Shown here: positions 17,141-25,405 of the stretch, in pieces | Numbering within the stretch: the first letter of the stretch is position 1 | Layout of the letters: each line of letters opens with the position of its first letter | Assembly: GCF_014212315.1 (NCBI RefSeq) | Contig: NZ_JACKXE010000002.1 | Coordinates: 434,001 to 498,000, forward strand | Direction of reading: 5' to 3' | Origin: Nocardioides luti | GTDB lineage: Bacteria; Actinomycetota; Actinomycetes; Propionibacteriales; Nocardioidaceae | Length of the DNA: 64,000 bases | The notes under the pieces: generated by a model | Databases searched by the model: none | Told to the model about the DNA's origin: nothing | Seen by the model: the letters and a program-made list of their open reading frames with translations, nothing else | Program-made: the position numbers and the translations under genes

Positions 17141-17509
17141 TCAGCTCGCGTCGGCTCCGCAGACGTCCGGGTCGTCGGCGTACTTCTCCAGCAGGCAGGC
17201 GCCGTCGACCAGGGCCCGGTCCCCCAGTGGCGCCTCGAGCTCGGCGACGACGGTGTACGTCACGGCCATCGCCACGCAGGAGCCACCGCCGGTGGTCTCG
17301 CGCACGGTCAGGACGACCTGCTCGGACGTCTCCTCGGCGCGGTAGTCGCGCGACTTCTGGCACGCACTCCCGGTGAACTGCACGGTCACCGCGCTGCCGC
17401 GGACCTCGGCCGGCTTGCCCCAGGGCCGGACCTGCGCCGCCGGCTCGTCGCCCCCGCCCGAGCACGCGGCGAGCAGCACCACCGACAGCGCGGCCACGAC
17501 GTACCTCAT
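17141..17509 (-). CDS. Small lipoprotein of unknown function
   Basis: A 122-residue protein starting MRYVVAALSVVLLAACSGG, a type II signal peptide with lipobox LAAC, so it should be anchored on the outer face of the membrane. The mature domain has four further cysteines (SACQKS, GSCVAM, GACLLE, DVCGAD) and is otherwise unrecognised. The start at 17509 is fixed by the signal sequence. It lies between two other exported proteins on the same strand. Confidence 0.72.
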   Translation of the reverse strand: MRYVVAALSVVLLAACSGGGDEPAAQVRPWGKPAEVRGSAVTVQFTGSACQKSRDYRAEETSEQVVLTVRETTGGGSCVAMAVTYTVVAELEAPLGDRALVDGACLLEKYADDPDVCGADAS

Positions 17510-17577
17510 CCCGGCAGGGTGCCACGGCCCCCGCCCGCACCGTCGCGTTTCGCGCCGCGCGCGGGGTCGTCGACCGC

Positions 17578-18030
17578 TCACTCGTCCGGCAGCGTGTTGC
17601 GCTCCAGCTCGCTCACGGTGGGCCGGCCGCGGTTGCAGAACACCTCGAGGTCGATCGAGCGACGCTGGTTGGCGAAGACCGCGTCGACGTCGTCGTCCGG
17701 GCCGGGCTCGTAGCTCACGGTGCGCCAGCCCGCGGCCCGGTCGGGACGGGCCTCGATGCCGTAGGCGACCGCGCCCCGGCACTCCACGACGAACGCACCG
17801 AACTCCTCCTCGACGGTCGCCCGCACCGACTCCGCGTCGGCGAGCGGGACCGCGCTGCCCTCCTGGAGCTCGGCGGCCCGGGCGGTCTCGTTGCCGAGCG
17901 GACCGCGGCCGCGGATGCTCGCCCCCACCTGCGAGACGGCCACGAGCCCGACGACCACAGCGAGGGTCGCGGCGACGACCCAGGCCAGGGAGAGGCCGGC
18001 GCGTCGGGCCAGGCGGCGTTCGGGATCCAC
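17578..18030 (-). CDS. Membrane-anchored protein with one N-terminal helix
   Basis: A 150-residue protein: short basic N-terminus, one hydrophobic helix (about residues 14-33) and an external domain of about 115 residues with two cysteines (VVECRGAVAYG and LEVFCNRGRP). No family is recognised. The GTG start at 18030 faces the response regulator gene divergently. The phased repeat at 18079-18095 lies between them, so this gene may belong to the regulon of that system. Confidence 0.66.
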   Translation of the reverse strand: MDPERRLARRAGLSLAWVVAATLAVVVGLVAVSQVGASIRGRGPLGNETARAAELQEGSAVPLADAESVRATVEEEFGAFVVECRGAVAYGIEARPDRAAGWRTVSYEPGPDDDVDAVFANQRRSIDLEVFCNRGRPTVSELERNTLPDE

Positions 18031-18078
18031 GACGGCAGTCTGGCCGACGGGGTCGGAGCCGCTCGCTAGGCGAGGGTT

Positions 18079-18115
18079 AAGGCCACGCTAAGGCCGTGGC
18101 GACCCCGGCTACCGT
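18079..18115. promoter_or_regulatory. AAGGCC-N5-AAGGCC direct repeat with -10 element TACCGT
   Basis: AAGGCC at 18079-18084 and 18090-18095 are exactly 11 bp apart. Fourteen bases downstream is TACCGT (18110-18115), a good actinobacterial -10, and 7 bases after it is GTG 18123. This supports a leaderless, autoregulated start for the response regulator. The same AAGGCC-N5-AAGGCC arrangement recurs at 21096-21112. Confidence 0.6.
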
Positions 18116-18122
18116 CCCCCTC

Positions 18123-18845
18123 GTGGCCCACGTGCTGATCATCGAGGACGACCCCCGCATCCGCCCGTTGCTGATGCGCTCCCTCGGCGAGCGGGGGTAC
18201 GCCGTCGCGTCGGCGCCCACCGGGATGCTGGGCCTGACGATGGCGGTCGAGAGCCGCCCCGACCTGGTGATCCTCGACCTCGGGCTGCCCGACGTGGACG
18301 GCACCCAGGTGCTGTCGATGCTGCGCGCGGTCAGCGACGTGCCGGTCATCGTGGCGAGCGCCCGCGACGACGACCCGTCGCTGATCGGGTGCCTCGACGC
18401 GGGGGCCGACGACTACGTCGTGAAGCCGTACACCACCCAGCAGCTCGAGGCCCGCATCCGCGCGGTCATGCGTCGCTCGGCCGGTGCCCGGGCCCCCCGC
18501 ACGAACCTGGTCGTGGGCGGGCTCGAGATCGACGTCCCGGCCCGTCGCGCCACCCTCGACAGCAGCGTCCTCGACCTGAGCCCCCGCGAGTTCGACCTGC
18601 TGGTCCGGCTGGCCGAGAGCCCCGGCGAGGTGGTGACCAAGCGCGAGCTGCTCACCGACGTGTGGCACCAGGCCTGGGGCGGCTCGGACAAGACCGTCGA
18701 CGTGCACCTGTCGTGGCTGCGCCGCAAGCTCGGCGAGTCCGCGGCCGAGCCGCGCTACCTGCACACGATCCGCGGGGTCGGCGTACGCCTCGCCGTCCCC
18801 GACGACGCGCCAGACGGCGCGTCCGACGACGCGCCAGGCGCCTGA
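18123..18845 (+). CDS. OmpR-family response regulator
   Basis: A 240-residue regulator from the preferred start. The receiver has IIEDDPRIR, Asp52 in LVILDLGLPD and Lys in VVKPYT. The winged helix has LSPREFDLLVRLA, VDVHLSWLRRKLGE and IRGVGVRL. GTG 18123 gives the canonical MAHVLIIEDD start and sits 7 bases after a TACCGT -10. GTG 18096 would add nine residues but would begin inside the promoter. The C-terminal tail after the effector domain is acidic and repetitive (DDAPDGASDDAPGA). The kinase gene starts 4 bases after the stop. Confidence 0.93.
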   Translation: MAHVLIIEDDPRIRPLLMRSLGERGYAVASAPTGMLGLTMAVESRPDLVILDLGLPDVDGTQVLSMLRAVSDVPVIVASARDDDPSLIGCLDAGADDYVVKPYTTQQLEARIRAVMRRSAGARAPRTNLVVGGLEIDVPARRATLDSSVLDLSPREFDLLVRLAESPGEVVTKRELLTDVWHQAWGGSDKTVDVHLSWLRRKLGESAAEPRYLHTIRGVGVRLAVPDDAPDGASDDAPGA

Positions 18846-18849
18846 GCCC

Positions 18850-20163
18850 GTGCGCCGCAGCCTGATCCTCACCGTCGCCGCGGCGGTCTCGATGGTGCTG
18901 CTCGCGATGCTGGTGCCGATGGCGGTGCTGCTGCGCAGCTACGCCCTCGAGGACCGGCTCTCGCGTGCCGCGCTCGAGGTGCAGGCGACCGAGACGGTGG
19001 TGTCCGGCGGGGATGCGGGGGCGGTGAGCAACTACCTCGAGCGCATCAACCACGACGACAGCGAGACGATCACGACGGTGCTCTACCCCGACGGCACCGC
19101 GATCGGGCCGCACCCCGGCGAGGACACCCGGGTGCGACAGGCGCGCACGACCGGGCAGGCGCGGGTCGACGACGTCGACGGCGGCGCGGAGATCCTCGTC
19201 CCGGTGTCGCTGGGCTCGCTGGGCGGCGGCAGCCCCGGACCGGAGAGCACCCCCGTCGTGCGGGTCGAGGTGCGCGAGCCCGGGCTGGGGTCAGGGATCC
19301 TGCGCGCCTGGGTCGTCCTCGCCGCCCTCGGGGCGGTGCTGCTGCTCGGCGCGCTGTTCCTGGCCGACCGGCTCGGCCGCTCGTTCGTGCAGCCGATCCG
19401 CCGGCTCGCGTCGTACGCCGGCCAGCTGGGCGACCGCGAACGACCCGACCCGGTGCCGGCCGAAGGCCCCGCCGAGGTGCGCGAGCTGACCGGCGCCATG
19501 AACCGGCTCGTCGGCCGCGTCGAGGTCCTGCTGGAGCGGGAGCGTCAGGGCGTGGCCGACCTGTCCCACCGGCTCCGCACGCCGATCACCGCCCTGCGAC
19601 TGCGCATCGACGCCCTGCCGGTGCCCGCCGACCGCGACCGGCTGGCCGAGGACCTGGACCGGCTGGTCGGCATGGTCGACCACGTCGTGAGCGAGGCCCG
19701 GCGCTCGGCCCGCGAGGGCCTGGTCGCCCAGGCCGAGGCGGTCGGTACGCTCGCCGACCGCGCGCGGTTCTGGGAGCCGCTGGGCGAGGACCAGGGGCGG
19801 GCGTTCGCGCTGGCGCTGCCGTCGCACGAGCGGATCCTGGTCGGCACCAGCACCGAGGACCTGGTGGCGCTGCTCGACGTGCTGCTCGACAACGTCTTCT
19901 CGCACACGCCCGAGGGCTCGCCGGTGGGCGTGAGCCTCGCGGAGCGCGCCGGGGGCGGCGTGATCCTCACCGTCGACGACGGCGGCCCCGGCTTCCCCGC
20001 GGATCTCGACGTCCTCGACCGCGGCACCAGCGGCGGCGGCTCGACCGGGCTGGGCCTGGCCATCGCGCAGCGGACCGCCACCGAGTCCGGTGGCGGCCTG
20101 CGCGTGGAGCGGTCGTCGTACGGCGGCGGGCGGGTCGTCGTGGAGCTCGGCCCGCCCGCCTGA
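18850..20163 (+). CDS. Sensor histidine kinase
   Basis: A 437-residue kinase: helix 1 at about residues 8-28, external sensor region 30-148, helix 2 at about 152-172, HAMP, then the H-box LSHRLRTPITAL with His240. The ATPase domain has LLDNVFSHTPEGS, VDDGGPGFP and GSTGLGLAIAQR. The GTG start is fixed by the signal-anchor helix and close coupling to the regulator. The sensor loop lacks cysteines or an obvious ligand motif. The exported proteins on either side are candidate ligands or targets (inference). Confidence 0.92.
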   Translation: MRRSLILTVAAAVSMVLLAMLVPMAVLLRSYALEDRLSRAALEVQATETVVSGGDAGAVSNYLERINHDDSETITTVLYPDGTAIGPHPGEDTRVRQARTTGQARVDDVDGGAEILVPVSLGSLGGGSPGPESTPVVRVEVREPGLGSGILRAWVVLAALGAVLLLGALFLADRLGRSFVQPIRRLASYAGQLGDRERPDPVPAEGPAEVRELTGAMNRLVGRVEVLLERERQGVADLSHRLRTPITALRLRIDALPVPADRDRLAEDLDRLVGMVDHVVSEARRSAREGLVAQAEAVGTLADRARFWEPLGEDQGRAFALALPSHERILVGTSTEDLVALLDVLLDNVFSHTPEGSPVGVSLAERAGGGVILTVDDGGPGFPADLDVLDRGTSGGGSTGLGLAIAQRTATESGGGLRVERSSYGGGRVVVELGPPA

Positions 20164-20194
20164 GCCGTCCACTCCCGGCGGACGGTGTCGGCGG

Positions 20195-20584
20195 TCAGCG
20201 CGTGGTGACCTTCGTGGAGCAGGTGGTGCCGCCCCCGACCCGCGTGGCCTTCATCGTGAAGACGTCCTTGCCGGAGGTGTTCCTGCGGAAGCGGTCGACG
20301 TCGAGGTCGCCCTCGCCGTCGGTCGTGCGGACGACCTCGGCGAAGCGCTTGCCGTCGTGCTTGAGCACGATGGTCCAGCGCGACCCGACCGGCTGGTTCT
20401 CGAGACCGGCGTCGATCTCGAAGCCGTTGCCCTCGCGATCGACGCTGAGCTCGTAGGTGCCGCTGCCGCAGGCACCCTGGCGCTCGACGTCGGCCTGCGC
20501 GGGGGCCGCGACGAGCACGGCGGTCGGGACGGCGACGATCGCGCCGGCGGTGGTGAGGGCGATGGTGCGGGTGAGGACGTTCAC
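20195..20584 (-). CDS. Small secreted protein, paralogue A
   Basis: A 129-residue protein with a Sec signal peptide (hydrophobic core about residues 8-26, AAPAQA cleavage). The mature part of about 97 residues is a beta-rich domain with two cysteines (GACGSG and TTCSTK). It aligns along its whole length with the next gene (20620-21021): GAC, Y-x-L, EG, W-x-(I/V)-V, DG, DVD, the (T/S)-x3-D-x-FT region, GGG and a final TR are shared. The two are tandem duplicates of an unrecognised family. It sits 35 bases behind paralogue B and ends 31 bases from the kinase stop, convergent with it. Confidence 0.75.
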   Translation of the reverse strand: MNVLTRTIALTTAGAIVAVPTAVLVAAPAQADVERQGACGSGTYELSVDREGNGFEIDAGLENQPVGSRWTIVLKHDGKRFAEVVRTTDGEGDLDVDRFRRNTSGKDVFTMKATRVGGGTTCSTKVTTR

Positions 20585-20619
20585 GGGATCTCCTGGGGTG
20601 TCGGTGGGGTGTGGCCGGG

Positions 20620-21021
20620 TCAGCGGGTGAGCGTGGCGGTGCAGGGCTCGCCCCCGCCGGACGGCGTGGCGGTCGCGGTGAACTCGTCGCCGTCGGCCGC
20701 GTCGCGGACCGTGACGTCGACGTCGATCTCGGCGTCCTCGTCGGTCATCCGCTGGCCGTCGAGGATCGGGGCGCCGTCCTGCTCGATGACGACGTCCCAG
20801 GTCTCACCGGGGGCGGACGACTGGACCTCGAAGCTCACCTCGTAGGCGTCGCCCTCGGTCTCGGCCTCGAGGCGGTAGTTCGAGGCGTCGCAGGCCCCGC
20901 TGGTGAACCGCTCGTCGTCGCTCATCGCGGCCCAGGTCCCGGTGCCGACCGCGGCGACGAGGGCCAGGGCCGCGACGACGACGAGGGCCGGCTTCGTGCC
21001 CCGCATCGGCTTGCGCTTCAT
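20620..21021 (-). CDS. Small secreted protein, paralogue B
   Basis: A 133-residue protein. The basic start (MKRKPMRGTK) is followed by one hydrophobic segment (about residues 12-31) that could be a signal peptide or an anchor. The external domain begins near TSGACDASNYRL and is homologous to paralogue A, with the two cysteines conserved (GACDAS and EPCTAT) but a much more acidic surface. The ATG at 21021 has a near-perfect AGGAGGAG ribosome-binding site. The AAGGCC repeat 75 bases upstream suggests control by the neighbouring regulator. Confidence 0.76.
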   Translation of the reverse strand: MKRKPMRGTKPALVVVAALALVAAVGTGTWAAMSDDERFTSGACDASNYRLEAETEGDAYEVSFEVQSSAPGETWDVVIEQDGAPILDGQRMTDEDAEIDVDVTVRDAADGDEFTATATPSGGGEPCTATLTR

Positions 21022-21095
21022 GTCTTCTCCTCCTGTGTGGTGCGGACAGGAGGAGACTCGCAACGGCGGCGCTAAGCGCGAACCAGCGTTGCGTC

Positions 21096-21112
21096 AAGGC
21101 CAGGTAAAGGCC
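21096..21112. promoter_or_regulatory. Second AAGGCC-N5-AAGGCC direct repeat
   Basis: AAGGCC at 21096-21101 and 21107-21112 have the same sequence and same 11-bp spacing as the pair before the response regulator. The site lies just past the nadE stop and upstream of secreted paralogue B (minus strand). Likely operator of the 18.1-20.2 kb two-component system (inference). Confidence 0.55.
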
Positions 21113-23167
21113 TCAGGCGTCGGGGACGTTCGCCTCGAGCTCGGCCAGCCACGCCGCGGCGCTCGCGTCGGACGGCATCCGCCAGTCGCCGCGGGGCGAC
21201 ATGGTGCCCCCGGCGCTGACCTTGGGACCGTTCGGCAGCGCCGAGCGCTTGAACTGGCTGGCGAAGAACCGTTGCGTGAAGACCACGAGCCAACGCCGCA
21301 CCGTCGCGAGGTCGTACGCCGTCCGCGACTCGTCCGGGAAGCCGGGCGGCCACTCCCCCGCCTCCTCGTCGCGCCAGGCGTGCCACGCGAGGAAGGCGAT
21401 CTTGCTGGGACGGTAGCCGCGACGGATCACGTGGAAGAGCGTGAAGTCCTGCAGTGCGTAGGGCCCCACGGAGTCCTCGGTCGCCTGCGGCTTCTCGCCC
21501 TCGGTGTGCGGGATCAGCTCCGGGGTGATCTCCTGCGCCAGGATCTCGCGCAGCACGTCGTTGGTGTCGGCCTCGAACTGCCCGCTGTCCGCGACCCAGC
21601 GGATCAGGTGCTGGATCAGCGTCTTCGGCACGCCGGCGTTGACGTTGTAGTGCGACATCTGGTCGCCCACGCCGTACGTGCACCACCCGAGCGCGAGCTC
21701 GGACAGGTCGCCGGTGCCGAGCACGATGCCGCCGCGGTGGTTGGCGAGCCGGAAGAGGTAGTCCGTGCGCAGCCCGGCCTGGACGTTCTCGAACGTCACG
21801 TCGTAGACGGGCCGACCCTCGGCGAAGGGGTGGTCGAGGTCGGCGAGCATCTGCCCGGCCGCGGCGGTGATGTCGAGCTCTTCGAACGTCACGCCCAGCG
21901 ACTTGGCCAGGCGCGTGGCGTACGACTTCGTGGTGTCGCCGGTCGCGTAGCCCGGCATCGTGAACGCGTGGATGTCGGTGCGCGGCCGGCCGAGCCGGTC
22001 CATCGCCTTGGCGGCGACGATCACCGCGTGCGTCGAGTCGAGCCCGCCGCTGACGCCCACGACGACCTTCGGGGCCCAGGTGTCCGTGGTCATCGCGTGC
22101 AGGCGCTGCCCGAGTCCGGAGACCTGGATGTTGTAGGCCTCATAGCAGTCGAGCGCGAGCCGCTCCACGTCGTCCGGCACGAACGGGAAGCGGTCGACCT
22201 TGCGCCGCAGCCCGAGGTCGCCGCTCGGGGCGTCGAGGGTGAAGGCGATGGTCCGGAAGGCGCCGACGCGCACGTCGTGCGTGCGCCGGTTGTCGTCGAA
22301 GGTGCCCTGCCGCAGCCGCTCCTGGCGCAGCCGGTCGAGGTCGACGTCGACGACGGTGCGCCGGGGCCCGTCGGGGAACCGCTCGCTCTCCCCCAGCAGG
22401 TCGCCGCACTCGTAGACCATCGTCTGGCCGTCCCAACTCAGGTCGGTCGTGGACTCGCCCTGCCCGGCGGAGGCGTAGAGGTACGCCGCGTTGCACCGCG
22501 CGCTGGCGCTCCGGACCAGCAGCCGGCGGTCCTCGGCGCGCGCCACGGTGATCGGGCTGCCGGACAGGTTCGCCAGCACGGTCGCCCCGGCCAGCGCGGC
22601 CTCGGCGCTCGGCGGCACCGGCACCCACATGTCCTCGCAGACCTCGACGTGCAGCACCAGCCCGCGCAGGTCGGTCGCGGCGAAGAGGAGGTCCGGCCCG
22701 AACGGCACCGTCGCCCCGCCCAGCGTGATCGTGGACGCGCGGCGGTCGTCGCCGGGCGCGAAGTGGCGGCGCTCGTAGAACTCGCGGTACGTCGGCAGGT
22801 AGGACTTCGGGCTGACCCCGAGCACCACGCCGCGGTGGATCACGACCGCGCAGTTGAGGACGCGGGTGCCGTGCACCAGCGGCGCCCCGACCACGATCAC
22901 CGGCAGCAGGTCGACCGACCCGGCGACCACCTCGGCGATCGCGTCCTCGACGGCCGCCAGCAGGGTGTCCTGCAGCAGCAGGTCGTCGATCGCGTAGCCG
23001 CACAGGCTCAGCTCCGGGAAGACCGCCACCGCGACCCCGTCGTCGTGGCAGGCCCGCGCCTGCTCGAGCACCGTGCGCGCGTTGGCGGCCGGGTCCGCGA
23101 TCGCGACCGGCACCGTGCAGGCCGCGACCCGGGCGAACCCGTGGGCGTACGACGAGGAGAAGTCCAC
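21113..23167 (-). CDS. nadE: Glutamine-dependent NAD+ synthetase
   Basis: A 684-residue two-domain enzyme making NAD+ from deamido-NAD+, ATP and glutamine. The N-terminal nitrilase-type glutaminase has Glu52 (VFPELSLCGY), Lys in GVSPKSYLPTYREFYE and Cys in VEVCEDMW. The C-terminal synthetase has the PP-loop GVSGGLDSTHAV, and GTGDLSELALGWCTYG. Length and order match the mycobacterial enzyme. GTG 23167 (MDFSSSYAHGF) is chosen; the further upstream frame has no support. Confidence 0.96.
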   Translation of the reverse strand: MDFSSSYAHGFARVAACTVPVAIADPAANARTVLEQARACHDDGVAVAVFPELSLCGYAIDDLLLQDTLLAAVEDAIAEVVAGSVDLLPVIVVGAPLVHGTRVLNCAVVIHRGVVLGVSPKSYLPTYREFYERRHFAPGDDRRASTITLGGATVPFGPDLLFAATDLRGLVLHVEVCEDMWVPVPPSAEAALAGATVLANLSGSPITVARAEDRRLLVRSASARCNAAYLYASAGQGESTTDLSWDGQTMVYECGDLLGESERFPDGPRRTVVDVDLDRLRQERLRQGTFDDNRRTHDVRVGAFRTIAFTLDAPSGDLGLRRKVDRFPFVPDDVERLALDCYEAYNIQVSGLGQRLHAMTTDTWAPKVVVGVSGGLDSTHAVIVAAKAMDRLGRPRTDIHAFTMPGYATGDTTKSYATRLAKSLGVTFEELDITAAAGQMLADLDHPFAEGRPVYDVTFENVQAGLRTDYLFRLANHRGGIVLGTGDLSELALGWCTYGVGDQMSHYNVNAGVPKTLIQHLIRWVADSGQFEADTNDVLREILAQEITPELIPHTEGEKPQATEDSVGPYALQDFTLFHVIRRGYRPSKIAFLAWHAWRDEEAGEWPPGFPDESRTAYDLATVRRWLVVFTQRFFASQFKRSALPNGPKVSAGGTMSPRGDWRMPSDASAAAWLAELEANVPDA

Positions 23168-23267
23168 GTGGCGAGTCTCCCACGACGCGATGAGTTCCCG
23201 GCGTACGACTGGTCTGCACGACCGAGACCCGTTCACGGCGACCGGGACCGGAGCGAAGGAGCCCGCC

Positions 23268-23738
23268 ATGCAAGCGATCACCCCCTGCCTGTGGTTCGAC
23301 GACAACCTGGAGGAGGCGATGGAGCTCTACGTCAAGATCTTTCCGGACGCGGCGATCGGCACCGTGATCCGCACGGGCGAGGGCGGCCCGGTGCTGTCGG
23401 GCGACTGGACGATGAACGGCCAGACCTTCCGCGGGATCAACGGCGGCCCGATGTTCGCGCAGTTCACGGAGGCGATCTCGTTCAGCATCGACTGCGAGGA
23501 CCAGGACGAGGTGGACTACTACTGGGAGAACCTCGCGGCCGGCGGGGAGTACAGCCAGTGCGGGTGGCTCAAGGACCGCTTCGGGCTGTCCTGGCAGGTC
23601 GTGCCGCGGCGGCTCTTCGAGCTGCACGCCGACCCGAATCCCGCTCGCGCCGCCGCCGCGATGCAGGCGATGATGGGGATGCAGAAGCTCGTCGTCGCCG
23701 AGCTCGAGGCCGCCGCCGACGCGGCCGCCCCTGCCTGA
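23268..23738 (+). CDS. VOC-family protein (PhnB/3-demethylubiquinone-type)
   Basis: A 156-residue vicinal-oxygen-chelate fold protein of the PhnB-like subgroup: it starts MQAITPCLWFDDNLEEAMELY and has FPDAAIG, FRGINGGP, ISFSIDCEDQDEVDYYW and DRFGLSWQVVP. These domains are usually small metal-dependent enzymes or resistance-like proteins; the substrate is unknown. ATG 23268 has GGAG upstream. The longer upstream frame overlaps the nadE promoter region and is rejected. Confidence 0.86.
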   Translation: MQAITPCLWFDDNLEEAMELYVKIFPDAAIGTVIRTGEGGPVLSGDWTMNGQTFRGINGGPMFAQFTEAISFSIDCEDQDEVDYYWENLAAGGEYSQCGWLKDRFGLSWQVVPRRLFELHADPNPARAAAAMQAMMGMQKLVVAELEAAADAAAPA

Positions 23739-23757
23739 CCTCCACTCGAGGAGCCGC

Positions 23758-24699
23758 GTGCGCGAGCAACCCGCCGAGCTGGGCGACGGTGAGGTCCTCG
23801 CGCTCGTGCAGGCCTCCTGGCCGGCCGCCGTCGACCGCGTCGAGCACCTGCCGGTCGGCTTCGGGGCGCACCACTGGCGCGCGACGGTCGGCGACCTGCC
23901 GGCGTACTTCGTCACCTACGACCGCTTCGGCGAGCGGCACTCGCCCGCGAGCCTGGAGGCGGCGTACGCCGGGGTGAGCGCGCTGTCCTTCGCGCTCGAC
24001 TTCGCGGTCGCGCCGCTGCCGTCGGCCTCGGGCCGGTGCACGGTGCCGGTCGCGGGGGGCGCCCTGTCGGTGACCCTGTGGGTCGCCGGCGAGCGCGCCG
24101 GTGACGGCCCGCTCGCCAGCCGCGCCGACGCCGAGGAGAGCGCCCGCCAGCTCGCCCGGCTGCACGCGCGGCCGCCGGCCGCGTCGCTCCCCCGCTGGGC
24201 GCCGCTGGTGGGGCCGGACCTCGCCGACACGCTGGCCGCCCGGCTGGCGGACCCGTCCGTGTGGGACCTCGGGCCCTTCGGCGCGCGGGCCCGGGCCGCC
24301 CTGCAGACGCACCTCGACGACGTGGCGCGGTGGACGGCGGCGTACCACCGCCTCGCCGGCGAGGCCGCCGACCGCCCGTGGGTGCCGACCCACGGCGAGC
24401 CGCACACGCGCAACCTGGTCCGGACGCTGGCCGGGCCGCTGCGACTCGTCGACTGGGAGTCGCTGAAGGTCGCGCCGCGCGAGCGCGACCTGCGGACCCT
24501 GGTCGACTCGGGGCACGCCGACCTCGCGGACCCGCACGGGCCGATGCTCGAGCTCTTCGACCTGGAGTGGCGCCTCGACGAGGTCAGCCAGTACGCCGCG
24601 TGGTTCGCCGCACCGCACACCGGCAACGACTCCGACCGGGTTGCGGTCGAGGGGCTCGTCGAGGAGCTCGAGCGCCCGGAGTGGTCGCCGCCGGCCTGA
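23758..24699 (+). CDS. Aminoglycoside phosphotransferase-like (APH) protein
   Basis: A 313-residue kinase-fold protein. The catalytic loop reads THGEPHTRNL rather than the usual HGDxHxxN, so the catalytic Asp is Glu. The metal-binding DWE follows in LVDWESLKVAP. The N-lobe is poorly conserved. Proteins of this family phosphorylate small molecules such as homoserine, choline or antibiotics; with Glu in place of Asp, activity may be altered. The GTG start is 19 bases after the VOC gene, probably in one transcript. Confidence 0.76.
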   Translation: MREQPAELGDGEVLALVQASWPAAVDRVEHLPVGFGAHHWRATVGDLPAYFVTYDRFGERHSPASLEAAYAGVSALSFALDFAVAPLPSASGRCTVPVAGGALSVTLWVAGERAGDGPLASRADAEESARQLARLHARPPAASLPRWAPLVGPDLADTLAARLADPSVWDLGPFGARARAALQTHLDDVARWTAAYHRLAGEAADRPWVPTHGEPHTRNLVRTLAGPLRLVDWESLKVAPRERDLRTLVDSGHADLADPHGPMLELFDLEWRLDEVSQYAAWFAAPHTGNDSDRVAVEGLVEELERPEWSPPA

Positions 24700-24724
24700 C
24701 GCGTCCCGGGTGCACGATGAGCCC

Positions 24725-25306
24725 ATGTGGAGCGACCTGATGACGATGGGCACCTCGGTGCCCGACAAGCTCATCCGCACCGTGGCGGTGTACGTCGCCC
24801 TCGCGGTGCTGCTGCGCCTGGCCGGCAAGCGCGACCTCGCCCAGCTCAACACCTTCGACCTGGTCGTGATGCTGCTGGTCTCGAACGTCGTGCAGAACGC
24901 GATCATCGGACCCGACAACTCCCTGCTGGGCGGGGTCATCGGCGCGGCCGCCCTGCTCGCGGTCAACGCGGTCGTCGTCCGGCTCGCCGGGCGCACGCGC
25001 GTGTCCCGGGCGATCTTCGAGGGGACGCCCACGGTGCTGGCGCGCGACGGCGCCTGGGACCGCCACGCCCTGCGCCGCGAGGGGCTGCGCCTCGCCGACG
25101 TGGACGCCGGCATTCGCCGCCAGAACGCCACCGCGGTCGAGGACACCGAGACCGTCGTGCTGGAGGCCGGCGGCGCTCTCGTGGTCACGATGAAGGCGGC
25201 GTACCAGCCCACCACCCGGGCCGACCTGGACCGCCTCGAGGCCAAGCTCGACCGGCTGCTGGCGGCGGGCACCCCGCCCACCACGCCTGCGCGTCCCGCA
25301 CCGTGA
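24725..25306 (+). CDS. DUF421 membrane protein
   Basis: A 193-residue protein of the DUF421/YetF family: three N-terminal helices (residues about 15-85) containing RLAGKRDLAQLNTFDLVV, then a soluble domain with LREEGL-like RREGLRLADVDAGIRRQ and VLEAGGALVV. Function unknown; YetF-type proteins occur in membranes of many bacteria. ATG 24725 fits the first helix. A Pro/Thr-rich tail ends the protein. Confidence 0.86.
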   Translation: MWSDLMTMGTSVPDKLIRTVAVYVALAVLLRLAGKRDLAQLNTFDLVVMLLVSNVVQNAIIGPDNSLLGGVIGAAALLAVNAVVVRLAGRTRVSRAIFEGTPTVLARDGAWDRHALRREGLRLADVDAGIRRQNATAVEDTETVVLEAGGALVVTMKAAYQPTTRADLDRLEAKLDRLLAAGTPPTTPARPAP

Positions 25307-25405
25307 CGACCGCCACAGCCTGCTACCCGTCGGTTGCGGTCTAGCCTGAGGAACGGTCCGTGGACTCCAGCAGGGAGCCGCGAGATGACACCGAGGAGCC
25401 CCACG

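Noticed and set aside
18096..18122. GTG 18096 as the response-regulator start
   Set aside because: It would put the start between the repeat and the -10 element. The nine extra residues (MATPATVPL) do not belong to the receiver fold.
20903..23977. 1024-codon open frame over nadE
   Set aside because: Antisense to nadE and in the wrong frame for the VOC and APH-like genes; no recognisable motif.
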